From the IMG/VR virus record IMGVR_UViG_3300032224_000809, positions 1 to 64,000 of that record: 64,000 bases of DNA. One strand, 5' to 3'. Origin of the DNA: a virus. Below the pieces are notes generated by a model. It was not told the DNA's origin, searched no databases, and was given only the letters and a program-made list of their open reading frames with translations. Below are positions 28,101 to 36,211 of the stretch, one piece after another; the first letter of the stretch is position 1; each line of letters starts with the position of its first letter. The position numbers and the translations under genes were made by a program.

Positions 28101-28867
28101 GTACTCCATATCTATATCTAACAAGAGATAGTGGCATTTCTATTAAAGGTGATTTTAAAGATGGCTCTGATAGAGGTATAGCAATTCCTATTAATTCCTC
28201 TAAGTCATCTTCATATAATTTAATGGCAGCACAATTCTCATTAAGATATGATTATGAGTTTTTCCCATTTTCTCCAATTAAAATTTTAAGTTTTGACAAT
28301 GGAACTAGGTTTATAGATATCTTCTTAGTTGCAAATACAACAGATGGAAAACGTGCAAAACTTTATGCAGTAAATGCTGCAACAGGAATTGTAGAAAGTG
28401 GTATTGCTTTTTATGTTAATGGAATTGTTAGCCGTGAGCCAGTTATTCAGGCTGGACACTGGGATATGCTGGGTATCTATTTTTCAGATCTTCTAAATCT
28501 AAAAAGTATTAATGGAAAAATGTCGGTATCAGGACCAGTAACAATTAATAACATATCTTTATATGATGCAAGTAGGCTTTCAGAAGTAAGAGATTTGCAG
28601 ACTAGACCTTGGTTTAGGGTTAAGGTTACTAATGACCCAGAAGATCTTTATGAGTGGACCTTCTGGGATCTAGACTTTAACTGGGACGAGGTATTAGTTA
28701 TTGCAACAACAAGCCTTTATGGGGTAGACCCAGAAACACTGTATAAAACCTTTATAGGCACAAATAGATTTATTGTTGATGATTCTTTGCCGTTATTGGT
28801 TGGAAATTATCAATATTCTATAAACTCGGATGTTAGATGGCAACAGGGAGTACAGACTTCTACGTAA
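25160..28867 (+). CDS. Large tail-surface protein with lectin-like domains, 1235 aa
   Basis: MSNPSNIYAEKIYSEQPTAM... The opening 'Y....P.AMWSLDD' and later segments such as 'LEFWLRIF.....' and 'WYRPMLVDLRMGINNTSLLINGDEVISISID' fit concanavalin/LamG-like jelly-roll domains, probably two or three in tandem. The protein is rich in Ser, Tyr and Asn, has no transmembrane segment and no long coiled coil. It sits between the oxygenase gene and the head genes. It is probably a large fibre or tail-tip protein binding host glycans; the domain call is pattern-based. Confidence 0.65.
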   Translation: MSNPSNIYAEKIYSEQPTAMWSLDDTADYISFVSSELKRSVHLWDIENGSGVVGTSENEPFPDSVVSSLNGQINKTYVKATSPDFAKFTDFDQDLKVFSIGAYVYSPSTYLSSIEIGYEYSDSTSGTTESVSKVFNINIGEKWLNVSDTFIIPRQDVYFNPFIKISYIPGGVVNDYKFLVNGLTVGQWNEEFSAKSLGVTKIQVPSTVRLLAGHDAIEAPSYGLQNDPGYYLVNNNRLLAQNSGIPLVFGSSNVTHIVQNSDGLPSFIFPGCGFLNESGKYEEKTLEFWLRIFADCSTPKRLVGPVASEDGLYAYKNNLILKVGEYTKSYGIDEWYRPMLVDLRMGINNTSLLINGDEVISISIDIDTISLPDKITKIGNTYFNNDWIGFYSYEEVTQFDIDTIAIYPYKVPSLVAKRRFVYGQGVEYPEILNSAYGGTSTVIDYPFSKYTNNYSYPDQGSWASGYFTNLSVTNNTLSTPNYKLPDFVFSNKSYDNFYLDNSTIQNDSDGNFLTLRPSAGWSSTDGYIHFDKLNILTDRTEAVYGVFKIAEHKSYAQVLIRIEDSSNGNYFSLELVGETLRYKFKNGDSISTVYSAEGILTGSLFIAGISIDKFIDAFGSSAASLFGNRAALSVYIAGTKEFASTFSGKIFGIHFANKDTLDLISYGFSDRGVPLDYENVFNDYSTGSEVGESDYDARFYNTNFWSSLADGGSVSSYISSRIGSVVSSYSLLPQYFMGSFKIDIGCHGYWKTTLPLTYFGKYVNDSYGDSYYDLDFLQFNISVPSPSKFVTIESTGSWKYEDLKQAYSNEEFNSYAYLNNQLYTNYNDYLDLKNRSEKTYSYDTSENPIRTRVTFEYTEASGQTPDSAYVNQIAPDKNGTVRVGSEWINTAYEVVDGMIIYPPSDVNFEDVSISVSVDMVTRSMLSLPMSIKQLQLSSQSFSEDGFNPIGTKFGTDIYPYTKSGLYYDYKTANPYSIYKKSTPYLYLTRDSGISIKGDFKDGSDRGIAIPINSSKSSSYNLMAAQFSLRYDYEFFPFSPIKILSFDNGTRFIDIFLVANTTDGKRAKLYAVNAATGIVESGIAFYVNGIVSREPVIQAGHWDMLGIYFSDLLNLKSINGKMSVSGPVTINNISLYDASRLSEVRDLQTRPWFRVKVTNDPEDLYEWTFWDLDFNWDEVLVIATTSLYGVDPETLYKTFIGTNRFIVDDSLPLLVGNYQYSINSDVRWQQGVQTST

Positions 28868-28869
28868 TA

Positions 28870-28878
28870 TGGTATACT
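28870..28878 (+). promoter_or_regulatory. Extended -10 promoter, leaderless start
   Basis: TGGTATACT ends 7 nt before the ATG at 28886. The earlier in-frame ATG at 28880 is too close to the -10 box to be transcribed. Confidence 0.6.
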
Positions 28879-28885
28879 AATGGTT

Positions 28886-29272
28886 ATGGATTCATTAATT
28901 AACCCCGAAACTGGCGAGCCGATAGTAAAGAATGTAAGACGACAAGTCATCGACAAGATGTACGACTGGGGTTTATACGTATATAAGAAGTCTGATGGTA
29001 AATGGTTTACAGACGGCACTGGCTCTGTTTTAAATATACCAGCAATGAAAAACGACATAGGAAGAATCTCCGAGTTAAAGAAAGCAGCAATGCACTATGG
29101 GGATGACGGACAAGGAACAGCAGTATTTGTTCCAGGTCTGACAAGAGTTTCAGAAGAAGAATATTCAGAACAAGTTGATCGCTTTAAGTCTGGACTTATT
29201 CCATCAATGAATGACCTTGGCGCAGTCCAAGCAGCAAAAGACACAATCGCTCTTTATGGAGATGAGGAATAA
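28886..29272 (+). CDS. Hypothetical protein upstream of the portal, 128 aa
   Basis: MDSLINPETGEPIVKNVR... It is basic at the N-terminus, with 'YDWGLYVYKKSDGKWFTDGTG' and a helical C-terminal half. The position directly before the portal and coupling to it by TAATG suggest a head-assembly or packaging-related role, but no terminase motif is present. The start at 28886 follows from the promoter spacing. Confidence 0.55.
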   Translation: MDSLINPETGEPIVKNVRRQVIDKMYDWGLYVYKKSDGKWFTDGTGSVLNIPAMKNDIGRISELKKAAMHYGDDGQGTAVFVPGLTRVSEEEYSEQVDRFKSGLIPSMNDLGAVQAAKDTIALYGDEE

Positions 29273-30888
29273 TGGATAATGATGATATCTTAGTTGGTGC
29301 AAGAATTGACCAAATTCAAGATGAAAGAAATGCTTTTGTAACAAGCGATCCATTCAATAAATCGTGGGATGATCTTAAAAATTTGTCGGGACTATCAAAT
29401 AACTTTAAACGTAGAGCAGCCAGACTATCTAAGATGGAAGTAACAGATCAATATCTAGAAGACTCAGGATCTGGAAAAGTTGGTGTTGGTGGTGCTAAAT
29501 CAAAAGAAATTAATCCAGGATCAGTATTTAGAAATGCGTATGGTCTCTTTGATGTAATTACTCCGCCATGGAACGTTTATGAGTTGGCAAATTATTATGA
29601 TACTTCGTTTGCAAATCATGCAGCAATTGATGCTAAAGTTGAAAATATTGTAGGGCTAGGTTATGACTTTAAGGTTTCTCCAAGAACAATGCTGAAGTTA
29701 GAATCATCAACAGACACTGGAGCAACAGACCGTGCAAGAAAAAGAATTGAAAGAGCAAAGATTGAAATGAGAGACTGGTTAGAATCTCTTAATGATGACG
29801 ATTCGCTTACTGGCACAATGGAAAAAGTGTATACAGATGTTCAAGCAATCGGTAATGGTTATTTAGAAATTGGAAGAACCACACGTGGGGAGATTGGGTA
29901 TGTAGGGCATATTCCAGCAACCACAATTAGAGTAAGACGATTAAAAGATGGATACATTCAGATTATTGGAAACAAAACAGTTTACTTTAAAAATTTTGGG
30001 GCAACAAATCAAAACATGGTTACTGATGATCCAAGACCAAATGAGATCATACACTTTAAGCAATACTCACCATTAAATACATTCTATGGCGTACCAGACG
30101 TAATGTCTGCAATATCTTCACTTATTGGTGATCAACTGGCTTCACAATATAATATTGACTATTTCTCAAATAAGGCTGTCCCTAGATATGTTGTTACATT
30201 AAAGGGTGCAAAGTTATCTGCAGATGCAGAAGACAAAATGTTTAGATTTTTACAGACAGGCCTTAAAGGACAGTCTCACAGAACTCTTTATATTCCACTT
30301 CCTCCAGACTCAGATACAAACAAGGTTGAATTTAAGATGGAGCCAATTGAGGCAGGAATTCAGGAAGGCTCATTTAAAGAATATCGTAAACAAAATCGTG
30401 ACGACATTCTGGTAGCACATCAGGTTCCACTTTCAAAACTTGGAGGATCCGATTCTTCTGCTATTGCTGCAGCACTTGCTCAGGATAGAACATTTAAGGA
30501 GCAGGTTGCAAGACCAGCACAAGCACAACTTGAAAAAATGATCAATAAAGTTATTAAAGAAAAAACAGATATTCTTGAGTTTAAGTTTAACGAGTTGACA
30601 CTTACTGATGAAATTACTCAGTCTCAAATACTTGAGAGGTACGTAAAGAATCAGGTTATGACACCAAATGAAGCACGTATTGCTTTAGGTATGCCAGTAA
30701 GAGAAGGTGGCGATGAGCCACTAGACCTAAAGCCTCAGCAAGCAGCAGATGCCACAGCCAACAGGGCTAGAGATGGTGAGAGAGTAAATAATAACTCTGA
30801 CAGTCCTACAACAGTTGCTGGTCGTAATCCTAAAGGACAAGGAAGAAAGTTTGATGATTTACTTGAACTATCCGAATTGTCCGAATAG
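29272..30888 (+). CDS. Portal protein, 538 aa
   Basis: The dodecameric ring at the packaging vertex through which DNA passes. The sequence has the typical portal core: 'PPWNVYELANYYDTSFANHAAIDAKVENIVGLGYDF', 'QAIGNGYLEIGRTTRGEIGYVGHIPA', 'EIIHFKQYSPLNTFYGVPDVMSAISSLIGDQLASQYNIDYF', and 'APR'-like stem followed by 'VAHQVPLSKLGGSDSSAIAAALAQDRTF'. The length is within the usual 450-560 aa. It precedes the protease and capsid genes as in most siphophages. Confidence 0.92.
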   Translation: MDNDDILVGARIDQIQDERNAFVTSDPFNKSWDDLKNLSGLSNNFKRRAARLSKMEVTDQYLEDSGSGKVGVGGAKSKEINPGSVFRNAYGLFDVITPPWNVYELANYYDTSFANHAAIDAKVENIVGLGYDFKVSPRTMLKLESSTDTGATDRARKRIERAKIEMRDWLESLNDDDSLTGTMEKVYTDVQAIGNGYLEIGRTTRGEIGYVGHIPATTIRVRRLKDGYIQIIGNKTVYFKNFGATNQNMVTDDPRPNEIIHFKQYSPLNTFYGVPDVMSAISSLIGDQLASQYNIDYFSNKAVPRYVVTLKGAKLSADAEDKMFRFLQTGLKGQSHRTLYIPLPPDSDTNKVEFKMEPIEAGIQEGSFKEYRKQNRDDILVAHQVPLSKLGGSDSSAIAAALAQDRTFKEQVARPAQAQLEKMINKVIKEKTDILEFKFNELTLTDEITQSQILERYVKNQVMTPNEARIALGMPVREGGDEPLDLKPQQAADATANRARDGERVNNNSDSPTTVAGRNPKGQGRKFDDLLELSELSE

Positions 30889-30911
30889 TGAGATATCAAT
30901 AAAAAGGGGTT

Positions 30912-30917
30912 TATAAT
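30912..30917 (+). promoter_or_regulatory. -10 box (TATAAT) before protease gene
   Basis: TATAAT ends 3 nt before ATG (30921) and 6 nt before an in-frame GTG (30924), so a leaderless GTG start is possible. AAAAGGGG lies upstream as an alternative ribosome site for the read-through message. Confidence 0.45.
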
Positions 30918-30920
30918 ATA

Positions 30921-32357
30921 ATGGTGAACAGTCTATCTAAAGCCCATTGGAATTCGGATGGGGAAAATCTGCGTCTCTCGATGCCATTCTCAAAAGTTGA
31001 TGAGAATAGAAGAACGGTATCTGGATTTGCATCACTTGATAATATTGACAAGCAGGATGATATTGTAACTGCCGAAGCATCAATGGAAGCATTTGCCAAG
31101 TTTCGTGGGAACATTAGAGAAATGCATCAACCATTAGCAGTAGGCAAAATGATTTCATTTAAAGCAGACAAATATTTTGATCCAGAAACAAAGAAATTTT
31201 ATAATGGAGTCTATGTATCTGCATATGTTTCAAAGGGTGCACAAGATACTTGGGAAAAGGTTCTTGATGGAACACTTCAAGGTTTTTCTATCGGTGGAAA
31301 AATGAATAAATGGGATGATGGTTATGACGAGAAATCGGATAAAGCAATTAGAATTATTAAGCAATATGATTTGGTAGAGTTGAGTCTTGTTGATTCACCA
31401 GCAAATCAATTTGCAAACATTATGTCTGTAGAAAAAGTTGATGGAATAAATGTTATTAAAGCAGACGAAACAGTATTAGAAAATGTATTTTATGATAAAG
31501 AATCTGGTATCGTTATGGTTTCTGAAAATGAAAATGAGTTAAGCCCAACAACAGGAAGTCAAATGGAAAACATAGGATTCGTTGAAAAAACGGATAACGA
31601 AAAGGTAACAATGATAAAATTCTTAGTTGATAGTGCTAAAGGCATTAATACTTCTAAGATTAACAAGGAGGAAAACCTTATGGCAAAATCAACAAAAAAC
31701 ACAGTTGAAGAGATCGTAGAGAAATCTGATATTGCAGTTGAAATAACAGAGGTCGCTCCAGTAGCAGAAAATGAAGTTACAAAGGCTTCAACATGTCCAG
31801 ATTGCGGAAAATCTATGGACGCATGCAAATGCGATTCAAAGGCTGATGCAGCAACATGTCCAGATTGCGGAAAGGCTATGGACGCATGCGAATGTGCTTC
31901 AAAGTCAGATGCAGAAACAGAAAAGGCTGCAAAGCCAAAGGCTGGCGAAGAGTCTGCTGCTCATGAAGGAACTGAATCAACAGATGTTGAAGCAGAAGAA
32001 GACAAGAAGAAGCCTATGGCTCCTAAGTCAGATGTTGTAGAAACAAATGACGGTCTTGAAAAAGCCTTTAGCGATCTAGTAGAAATAGTCAAGTCATTGC
32101 AATCAGAAGTAGAACTTTTAAAGTCTACTAAGGTTGACATTGAAGTGGCACAAAATTCATTTGAAGCAGTTGCAAAAGATATTGCATCAGCAACAAATGT
32201 ATTTAATGAATTTGGAAAGCGTGTAGAACTTGTAGAGCAAGATACTGCATTCCGAAAGTCTGGTGATCTCGGAGAGATTATTCAGGATCAGCCTGAAATG
32301 GTTGAAAAATCCCTATGGGGCGGGAGTTTCCTCAAAACAACCGATCTATTTAAGTAA
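30921..32357 (+). CDS. Prohead protease fused to scaffold-like region, 478 aa
   Basis: Residues about 14-175 form a herpes/HK97-type serine protease: 'RRTVSGFASLDNIDKQDDIV', the catalytic His in 'NIREMHQPLAVG', and the catalytic Ser in 'DLVELSLVDSPANQF'. The rest is acidic and helical, as in scaffold proteins, and carries two near-identical C-x2-C-x6-C-x-C units (about residues 292-331). An in-frame ATG at 31680 with a strong AAGGAGG site should give a separate scaffold protein. The protease matures the capsid by cleaving the scaffold and possibly the capsid N-terminus. Confidence 0.88.
   Translation: MVNSLSKAHWNSDGENLRLSMPFSKVDENRRTVSGFASLDNIDKQDDIVTAEASMEAFAKFRGNIREMHQPLAVGKMISFKADKYFDPETKKFYNGVYVSAYVSKGAQDTWEKVLDGTLQGFSIGGKMNKWDDGYDEKSDKAIRIIKQYDLVELSLVDSPANQFANIMSVEKVDGINVIKADETVLENVFYDKESGIVMVSENENELSPTTGSQMENIGFVEKTDNEKVTMIKFLVDSAKGINTSKINKEENLMAKSTKNTVEEIVEKSDIAVEITEVAPVAENEVTKASTCPDCGKSMDACKCDSKADAATCPDCGKAMDACECASKSDAETEKAAKPKAGEESAAHEGTESTDVEAEEDKKKPMAPKSDVVETNDGLEKAFSDLVEIVKSLQSEVELLKSTKVDIEVAQNSFEAVAKDIASATNVFNEFGKRVELVEQDTAFRKSGDLGEIIQDQPEMVEKSLWGGSFLKTTDLFK
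31680..32357 (+). CDS. Nested in-frame scaffold protein (internal start), 225 aa
   Basis: Within the protease gene, AAGGAGG at 31664-31670 stands 9 nt before ATG at 31680 (MAKSTKNTVEEIVEKSD). Internal start of a scaffold in the same frame as the protease is known from lambda C/Nu3 and similar phages. The product is acidic, with a coiled-coil stretch 'FSDLVEIVKSLQSEVELLKST', and ends with 'MVEKSLWGGSFLKTTDLFK', likely the capsid-binding tail. Confidence 0.7.
   Translation: MAKSTKNTVEEIVEKSDIAVEITEVAPVAENEVTKASTCPDCGKSMDACKCDSKADAATCPDCGKAMDACECASKSDAETEKAAKPKAGEESAAHEGTESTDVEAEEDKKKPMAPKSDVVETNDGLEKAFSDLVEIVKSLQSEVELLKSTKVDIEVAQNSFEAVAKDIASATNVFNEFGKRVELVEQDTAFRKSGDLGEIIQDQPEMVEKSLWGGSFLKTTDLFK
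31791..31916 (+). repeat. 63-bp tandem duplication in the scaffold
   Basis: Two copies (31791-31853, 31854-31916) encode T-CPDCGK-x-MDAC-x-C-x-SK. They differ at about a dozen bases, mainly at their 3' ends. Confidence 0.8.
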
Positions 32358-32381
32358 GAAAGTCACTTGGAGGTGAAATAA

Positions 32382-33518
32382 ATGTCGGAACAAAATATAG
32401 AAAAGAATCAACCAGGAACTTCTGGTAACGTGGGCGGAACAGCCCCAGGACTCTACCAAGGCCAAGGATCATTCGTATCAGGTGGTATTGGCGGAGTTTC
32501 TAACCCAGGAGCAAGCACATTGGGTAACACCCCAGTGGCAACCCTAGGTTCAAACTCTGGTTCCAATGCCGTAAACCCTTCTGGGACTACTGCAGCATCT
32601 GGAATTTTGCGCCCTGAACAGGCACGTCGTTTTATTGACTATGTTTGGGATGCAACTGTACTTGCAAATGATGGCCGTAAGGTCACAATGCGAGCAAACA
32701 CTATGGAACTTGAAAAGGTAAACGTAGGAGAACGTGTAATTCGTTCAGCAGCACAGGCTGACGGTACATATACAAACACAGGAGCGACATTCTCAAAGGT
32801 CGAATTAACTACAAAGAAGATTCGTCTTGACTGGGAAGTATCTGCTGAAGCACTTGAAGATGGCGTAGAAGGAGATGCTCTTGAGGATCACCTAGTACGT
32901 TTGATGACAAATGCGTTTGCAAATGATATCGAAGACCTTGCAATCAATGGTGATGGTTCAACATCCCCATTCCTTAACATCATGACTGGTTTCGTAAAGA
33001 AGACCAAGACTAACGGATTCGCACATGAGTCAGTTGTAACCGTAGCAGATAATGCTTGGACACCTGAAGTTATGCAGGGAATCATCAATGTAATGCCACG
33101 TAAGTACCGTGCACTTAAGAACAATCTTAAGTTCTACGCAGGTACAGATGTATTCGGAGGAATCGTTAAGAACAACGGTACCCTTGCAGATGCAGTTGCA
33201 GAAGCATTTACTGGTCGTATGCCAGGAAGCACACAAGCAAACCGTCAGAACTATCTAGACGGACTTGGACAGACATTTGGTGGAGCACGTACAACTCGTG
33301 TTCTCGGAATTGAAGTTCAGGAAGTCCCTTACTACCCAGCAGGATACGTCGACTTGACATTCCCTGCTAACCGTGTATGGGGTATGCAACGTGACATCAC
33401 TGTAAACCGTGAATACGTAGCAAAGAAGGACACAATTGAATACACAGTATTCGTCCGCTTTGGTATTCAGTGGGAAGAAGAAGATGCAATTGCATTCGCT
33501 GACGCTGCTGCAGAGTAA
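32382..33518 (+). CDS. Major capsid protein (HK97 fold), 378 aa
   Basis: A Gly/Ser-rich flexible N-terminal arm (about 1-75, 'PGLYQGQGSFVSGGIGG') precedes the HK97-type core: 'RFIDYVWDATVLANDGRKVTMR', 'KVELTTKKIRLDWEVSAEALED', 'DIEDLAINGDGS', 'YRALKNNLKFYAGTDVFGG', 'PANRVWGMQRDITVNREYVAKKDTIEYTVFVRFGIQWEEEDAIAF'. It forms the icosahedral shell. GGAGGTG precedes the ATG and a strong terminator follows, as expected for a very highly expressed gene. Codon use here is more uniform than in the neighbouring genes. Confidence 0.93.
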   Translation: MSEQNIEKNQPGTSGNVGGTAPGLYQGQGSFVSGGIGGVSNPGASTLGNTPVATLGSNSGSNAVNPSGTTAASGILRPEQARRFIDYVWDATVLANDGRKVTMRANTMELEKVNVGERVIRSAAQADGTYTNTGATFSKVELTTKKIRLDWEVSAEALEDGVEGDALEDHLVRLMTNAFANDIEDLAINGDGSTSPFLNIMTGFVKKTKTNGFAHESVVTVADNAWTPEVMQGIINVMPRKYRALKNNLKFYAGTDVFGGIVKNNGTLADAVAEAFTGRMPGSTQANRQNYLDGLGQTFGGARTTRVLGIEVQEVPYYPAGYVDLTFPANRVWGMQRDITVNREYVAKKDTIEYTVFVRFGIQWEEEDAIAFADAAAE

Positions 33519-33540
33519 TCTGTAAACAGTACCTTTAATG

Positions 33541-33572
33541 GGGGGCGGGAGTTCACTCTCCTGCCCCCTTAT
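33541..33572 (+). terminator. Strong terminator after the major capsid gene
   Basis: GGGGGCGGGAG (33541-33551) pairs with CTCCTGCCCCC (33558-33568) with one G-T pair and a 6-nt loop, then TTATT. It is unusually GC-rich for this genome. Confidence 0.85.
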
Positions 33573-33583
33573 TAAATTTATAA

Positions 33584-33592
33584 TGATATAAT
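33584..33592 (+). promoter_or_regulatory. Extended -10 promoter for the neck genes
   Basis: TGATATAAT just downstream of the capsid terminator, with AAGGAGG before the ATG at 33622. Confidence 0.6.
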
Positions 33593-33621
33593 ACAATTAA
33601 CACTACAAGGAGGGCATACTT

Positions 33622-34176
33622 ATGTCAGAAGAACTAAATAACGAAATTGCTGGGACATTTTCAGAAGAAGAACTATCTTCTATTGTTGAAGAAAACCCAG
33701 AAGTTTTAGAAGTACCAGAACCACCTGCACCAGCAATGAGTGAAGAAGATCAAGCAATGGTTGATGAAGTTAACGATGTAGAATTACTTGAACTTGAAGA
33801 TGCACCACAATGGAAAGACCCAGAGCCTTTCCTTTACGTTCATCCAGGAGAGCCAGGATCAGATGATCATGTTATAGGTTCACCAGAAACACCAGAGGTC
33901 GCACCACAGCCATCACTTGGCTACAACGATAATGGAGTTTTAGGATCGACTGCACCAGTTGAACAAGAAGTTCATGCAGCACCTGCTGCACCATCTGCAC
34001 CACTTACATCAGACAAGGTTGCAGTATTTTCTACAAGAAACGCATCATGGGGAGAATTTGGCAAGGTCTATAATGGCTACAACATTCTTTCTCCAAAGGC
34101 AGCCGAGGCTTGGTTGACAAGAGATCACTGCAGAATTGCTACACCAGAAGAAGTTGCGAAGGAATTCGGTAACTAA
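33622..34176 (+). CDS. Acidic Pro-rich structural protein, 184 aa
   Basis: MSEELNNEIAGTFSEEE... The first ~125 residues are acidic, Pro-rich and probably disordered ('EVPEPPAPAMSEED', 'APAAPSAPLTS'). The C-terminal ~55 residues ('DKVAVFSTRNASWGEFGKVYNGYNILSPKAAEAWLTRDHCRIATPEEVAKEFG') form a compact domain. Such tail-anchored small domains occur in head-tail or capsid-associated proteins just after the capsid gene. The function is inferred from context. Confidence 0.6.
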   Translation: MSEELNNEIAGTFSEEELSSIVEENPEVLEVPEPPAPAMSEEDQAMVDEVNDVELLELEDAPQWKDPEPFLYVHPGEPGSDDHVIGSPETPEVAPQPSLGYNDNGVLGSTAPVEQEVHAAPAAPSAPLTSDKVAVFSTRNASWGEFGKVYNGYNILSPKAAEAWLTRDHCRIATPEEVAKEFGN

Positions 34177-34179
34177 TTC

Positions 34180-35088
34180 ATGGAGGTAATGAGAGTTCCA
34201 CCTTATCCTATTACAACTACTTGGACACTACCTATAGCCAACTATAACTATGTTCAAGTTGTTGAGGATTTGGTGGATCACTCAGTAGTAGAGACTACAG
34301 TACATTCAGATGCTCATGGCATTGTTACATATGTGCTACCACTAGACAAAGTAAGTTTTGATAGAAAGTTTTACATTAAGTTTTATGACACAGCAAAAGT
34401 TAATGTTTTGTATGAAGAAAACCTAGATATTATTAGACCATATGTGAATGCAAACAAGATTGGTGATACTGCTTCAGAAGTTGCAGAGTATAGAATGCAT
34501 GAACTTTTTGCTAGAGCAATTATTGATACTATTATTCCAAATGGATTCTATAACCATAAACAAATTATTCAGACAGTTGGACAAGGAACAGATTACTTCC
34601 CACTATGGGCCGACACAAATAAAATTTTAAAAGTATATGAAAATAACGTTTTAGTTTATGATGTAGAAACACCACAAACAAATATACATAATTATATGAT
34701 TACTCTTGATAACTCTGCAGTTCAAAGAGTTGTAAATGAAATGTGGAATCGTGCAGAATATCAAATGCCTAACCTACCGATCTCAAGAGGAGACCTTGGA
34801 TATTTTGGATATGAAACAGTAGGGTTCCCATCAGGATGGGATTATACATTTATTGTTGATAGCGGATATAAAACTATTCCATCAGATGTAGAGGTTGCAA
34901 CTAAAGCACTTATTGAAGATATAAAATGTGGAAAATTAGACTATTATAAAAGATATGTAAAATCATATAATACAGATCAATTTACAATTGAATTTGATCC
35001 AGCAATACTTAGCGGAACAGGAAATATGTTTGTAGATAAGATTTTAGATAAGTATGCTAATACTATTCTAAAGCCAGGGATAATCTAA
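34180..35088 (+). CDS. Neck/head-tail structural protein, 302 aa
   Basis: MEVMRVPPYPITTTWTLPI... starts 3 nt after the previous stop. The N-terminal third is strand-rich, followed by 'EYRMHELFARAIIDTIIPNGFYNHKQIIQTVGQGTDYFPLW' and a helical C-terminus. The 'LFARAIIDTI' helix and its place between capsid and adaptor genes suggest a head-tail connector. No clear family motif is visible. Confidence 0.55.
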   Translation: MEVMRVPPYPITTTWTLPIANYNYVQVVEDLVDHSVVETTVHSDAHGIVTYVLPLDKVSFDRKFYIKFYDTAKVNVLYEENLDIIRPYVNANKIGDTASEVAEYRMHELFARAIIDTIIPNGFYNHKQIIQTVGQGTDYFPLWADTNKILKVYENNVLVYDVETPQTNIHNYMITLDNSAVQRVVNEMWNRAEYQMPNLPISRGDLGYFGYETVGFPSGWDYTFIVDSGYKTIPSDVEVATKALIEDIKCGKLDYYKRYVKSYNTDQFTIEFDPAILSGTGNMFVDKILDKYANTILKPGII

Positions 35089-35534
35089 TGTTATGCGAAA
35101 TTTCAGATTTTACTTTCCCACTATTGGCTGATGTTTATTACCCAATCGTTACACAAGGAGACCTTGGAGAAGTAAAAAAGCAGTGGCTAATAGACAAGAC
35201 AATTGCTTGTAGCCTATCTTATGCGGGACTTAAAGCAAAAGAAGAAATAACCCCAAACCCAATTATCACACATAGTTCAGTACTATACGGAAGAACAAAA
35301 AACGATATTAGAATCTCAGAACGACAAGAAGCCACCTCTATTACAAATATTGTACTAACAAACATAAGAGATTCATCTGGAACACCAATATATACAGAGA
35401 CAGCAGGAGTTAGAGCAGGCAAGTCAACAATATTTGAAATTGCTACTAGTGAGCCTTTTGTTGGGCCCTTCGGAGGAATTGAATATTATAAATTAGTTGT
35501 TAGAAGATCTGAAAACCAGGTGTCAACAATATGA
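35088..35534 (+). CDS. Head-tail connector candidate, 148 aa
   Basis: MLCEISDFTFPLLADVYYPI... is coupled by TAATG. The pattern of a short N-terminal helix, then 'YYPIVTQGDLGEVKKQWLIDKTIACSLS', and a beta barrel ('SVLYGRTKNDIRISERQEATSITNIVLTNIRDSSG.PIYTE') is that of stopper or head-completion proteins. It overlaps the next gene as ATGA. The assignment rests on order and fold pattern. Confidence 0.55.
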   Translation: MLCEISDFTFPLLADVYYPIVTQGDLGEVKKQWLIDKTIACSLSYAGLKAKEEITPNPIITHSSVLYGRTKNDIRISERQEATSITNIVLTNIRDSSGTPIYTETAGVRAGKSTIFEIATSEPFVGPFGGIEYYKLVVRRSENQVSTI

Positions 35535-36211
35535 TAAGCCTTAAGTTTAATACAGCAGCATTTAATAAAGAAATGAAAAACATAATGGACTACTCATTTG
35601 GATTTCTTGAAGGACTTGAATACGGTAAAACAGAAATGTATAGAAACTTAGGACCAGAAATTACAGATATTGTTTATTCATACATAGACTCAAATGCAAG
35701 GGTAAGCCCACAAACACTTCATCACATATATGAGTGGTATCAGATAGGAAGCCCAGAGTCACGACTATACGACATAAACTACTCAATAACATCAACAGGT
35801 TTAAAATTCTCTAGTAACTTTAAACAATCAAACACTATAAAAGATGGATCTAAAGTACCCTTCTATAGCAAGGCGCAGATTATGGAAAGCGGAACTCCTG
35901 TTACCATAGCACCTAGAAAAGCAAAGGTTTTAGCATTCGATATTGATGGACAGACAATATTTACTCCAAACTCAGTTACTATTGATAACCCTGGAGGTCA
36001 GTCACAAGGTCAATTTGCAAAAGTTTTAGATTCATTTTTTAGTGTTTATTTTAAACAATCATTTTTAAAGGCAAGCGGTTTATCAGATCACTTCAAGAAT
36101 GCTAAAGTATTTAAAGAAAATATTCGTGCAGGTGCAAGAGGTGGAAGGTCAGTCGGAGTATCAACTGGATCTCGCTGGGTAGCAACTGCATCAATTGGAA
36201 AGGTATCATAA
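35531..36211 (+). CDS. Tail-completion/neck protein (HK97 gp10-like), 226 aa
   Basis: MISLKFNTAAFNKEMKNIM... resembles HK97 gp10 neck proteins: an N-terminal helix, a central region 'GLKFSSNFKQSNTIKDGSKVPFYSKAQIMESGTPVTIAPRKAKVLAFDIDGQTIFT' and a basic C-terminus rich in Gly and Arg. The 'IMESGTPVTI.PR.AKVLAF' segment is a common motif of this family. It is coupled to both neighbours by overlaps. Confidence 0.6.
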   Translation: MISLKFNTAAFNKEMKNIMDYSFGFLEGLEYGKTEMYRNLGPEITDIVYSYIDSNARVSPQTLHHIYEWYQIGSPESRLYDINYSITSTGLKFSSNFKQSNTIKDGSKVPFYSKAQIMESGTPVTIAPRKAKVLAFDIDGQTIFTPNSVTIDNPGGQSQGQFAKVLDSFFSVYFKQSFLKASGLSDHFKNAKVFKENIRAGARGGRSVGVSTGSRWVATASIGKVS

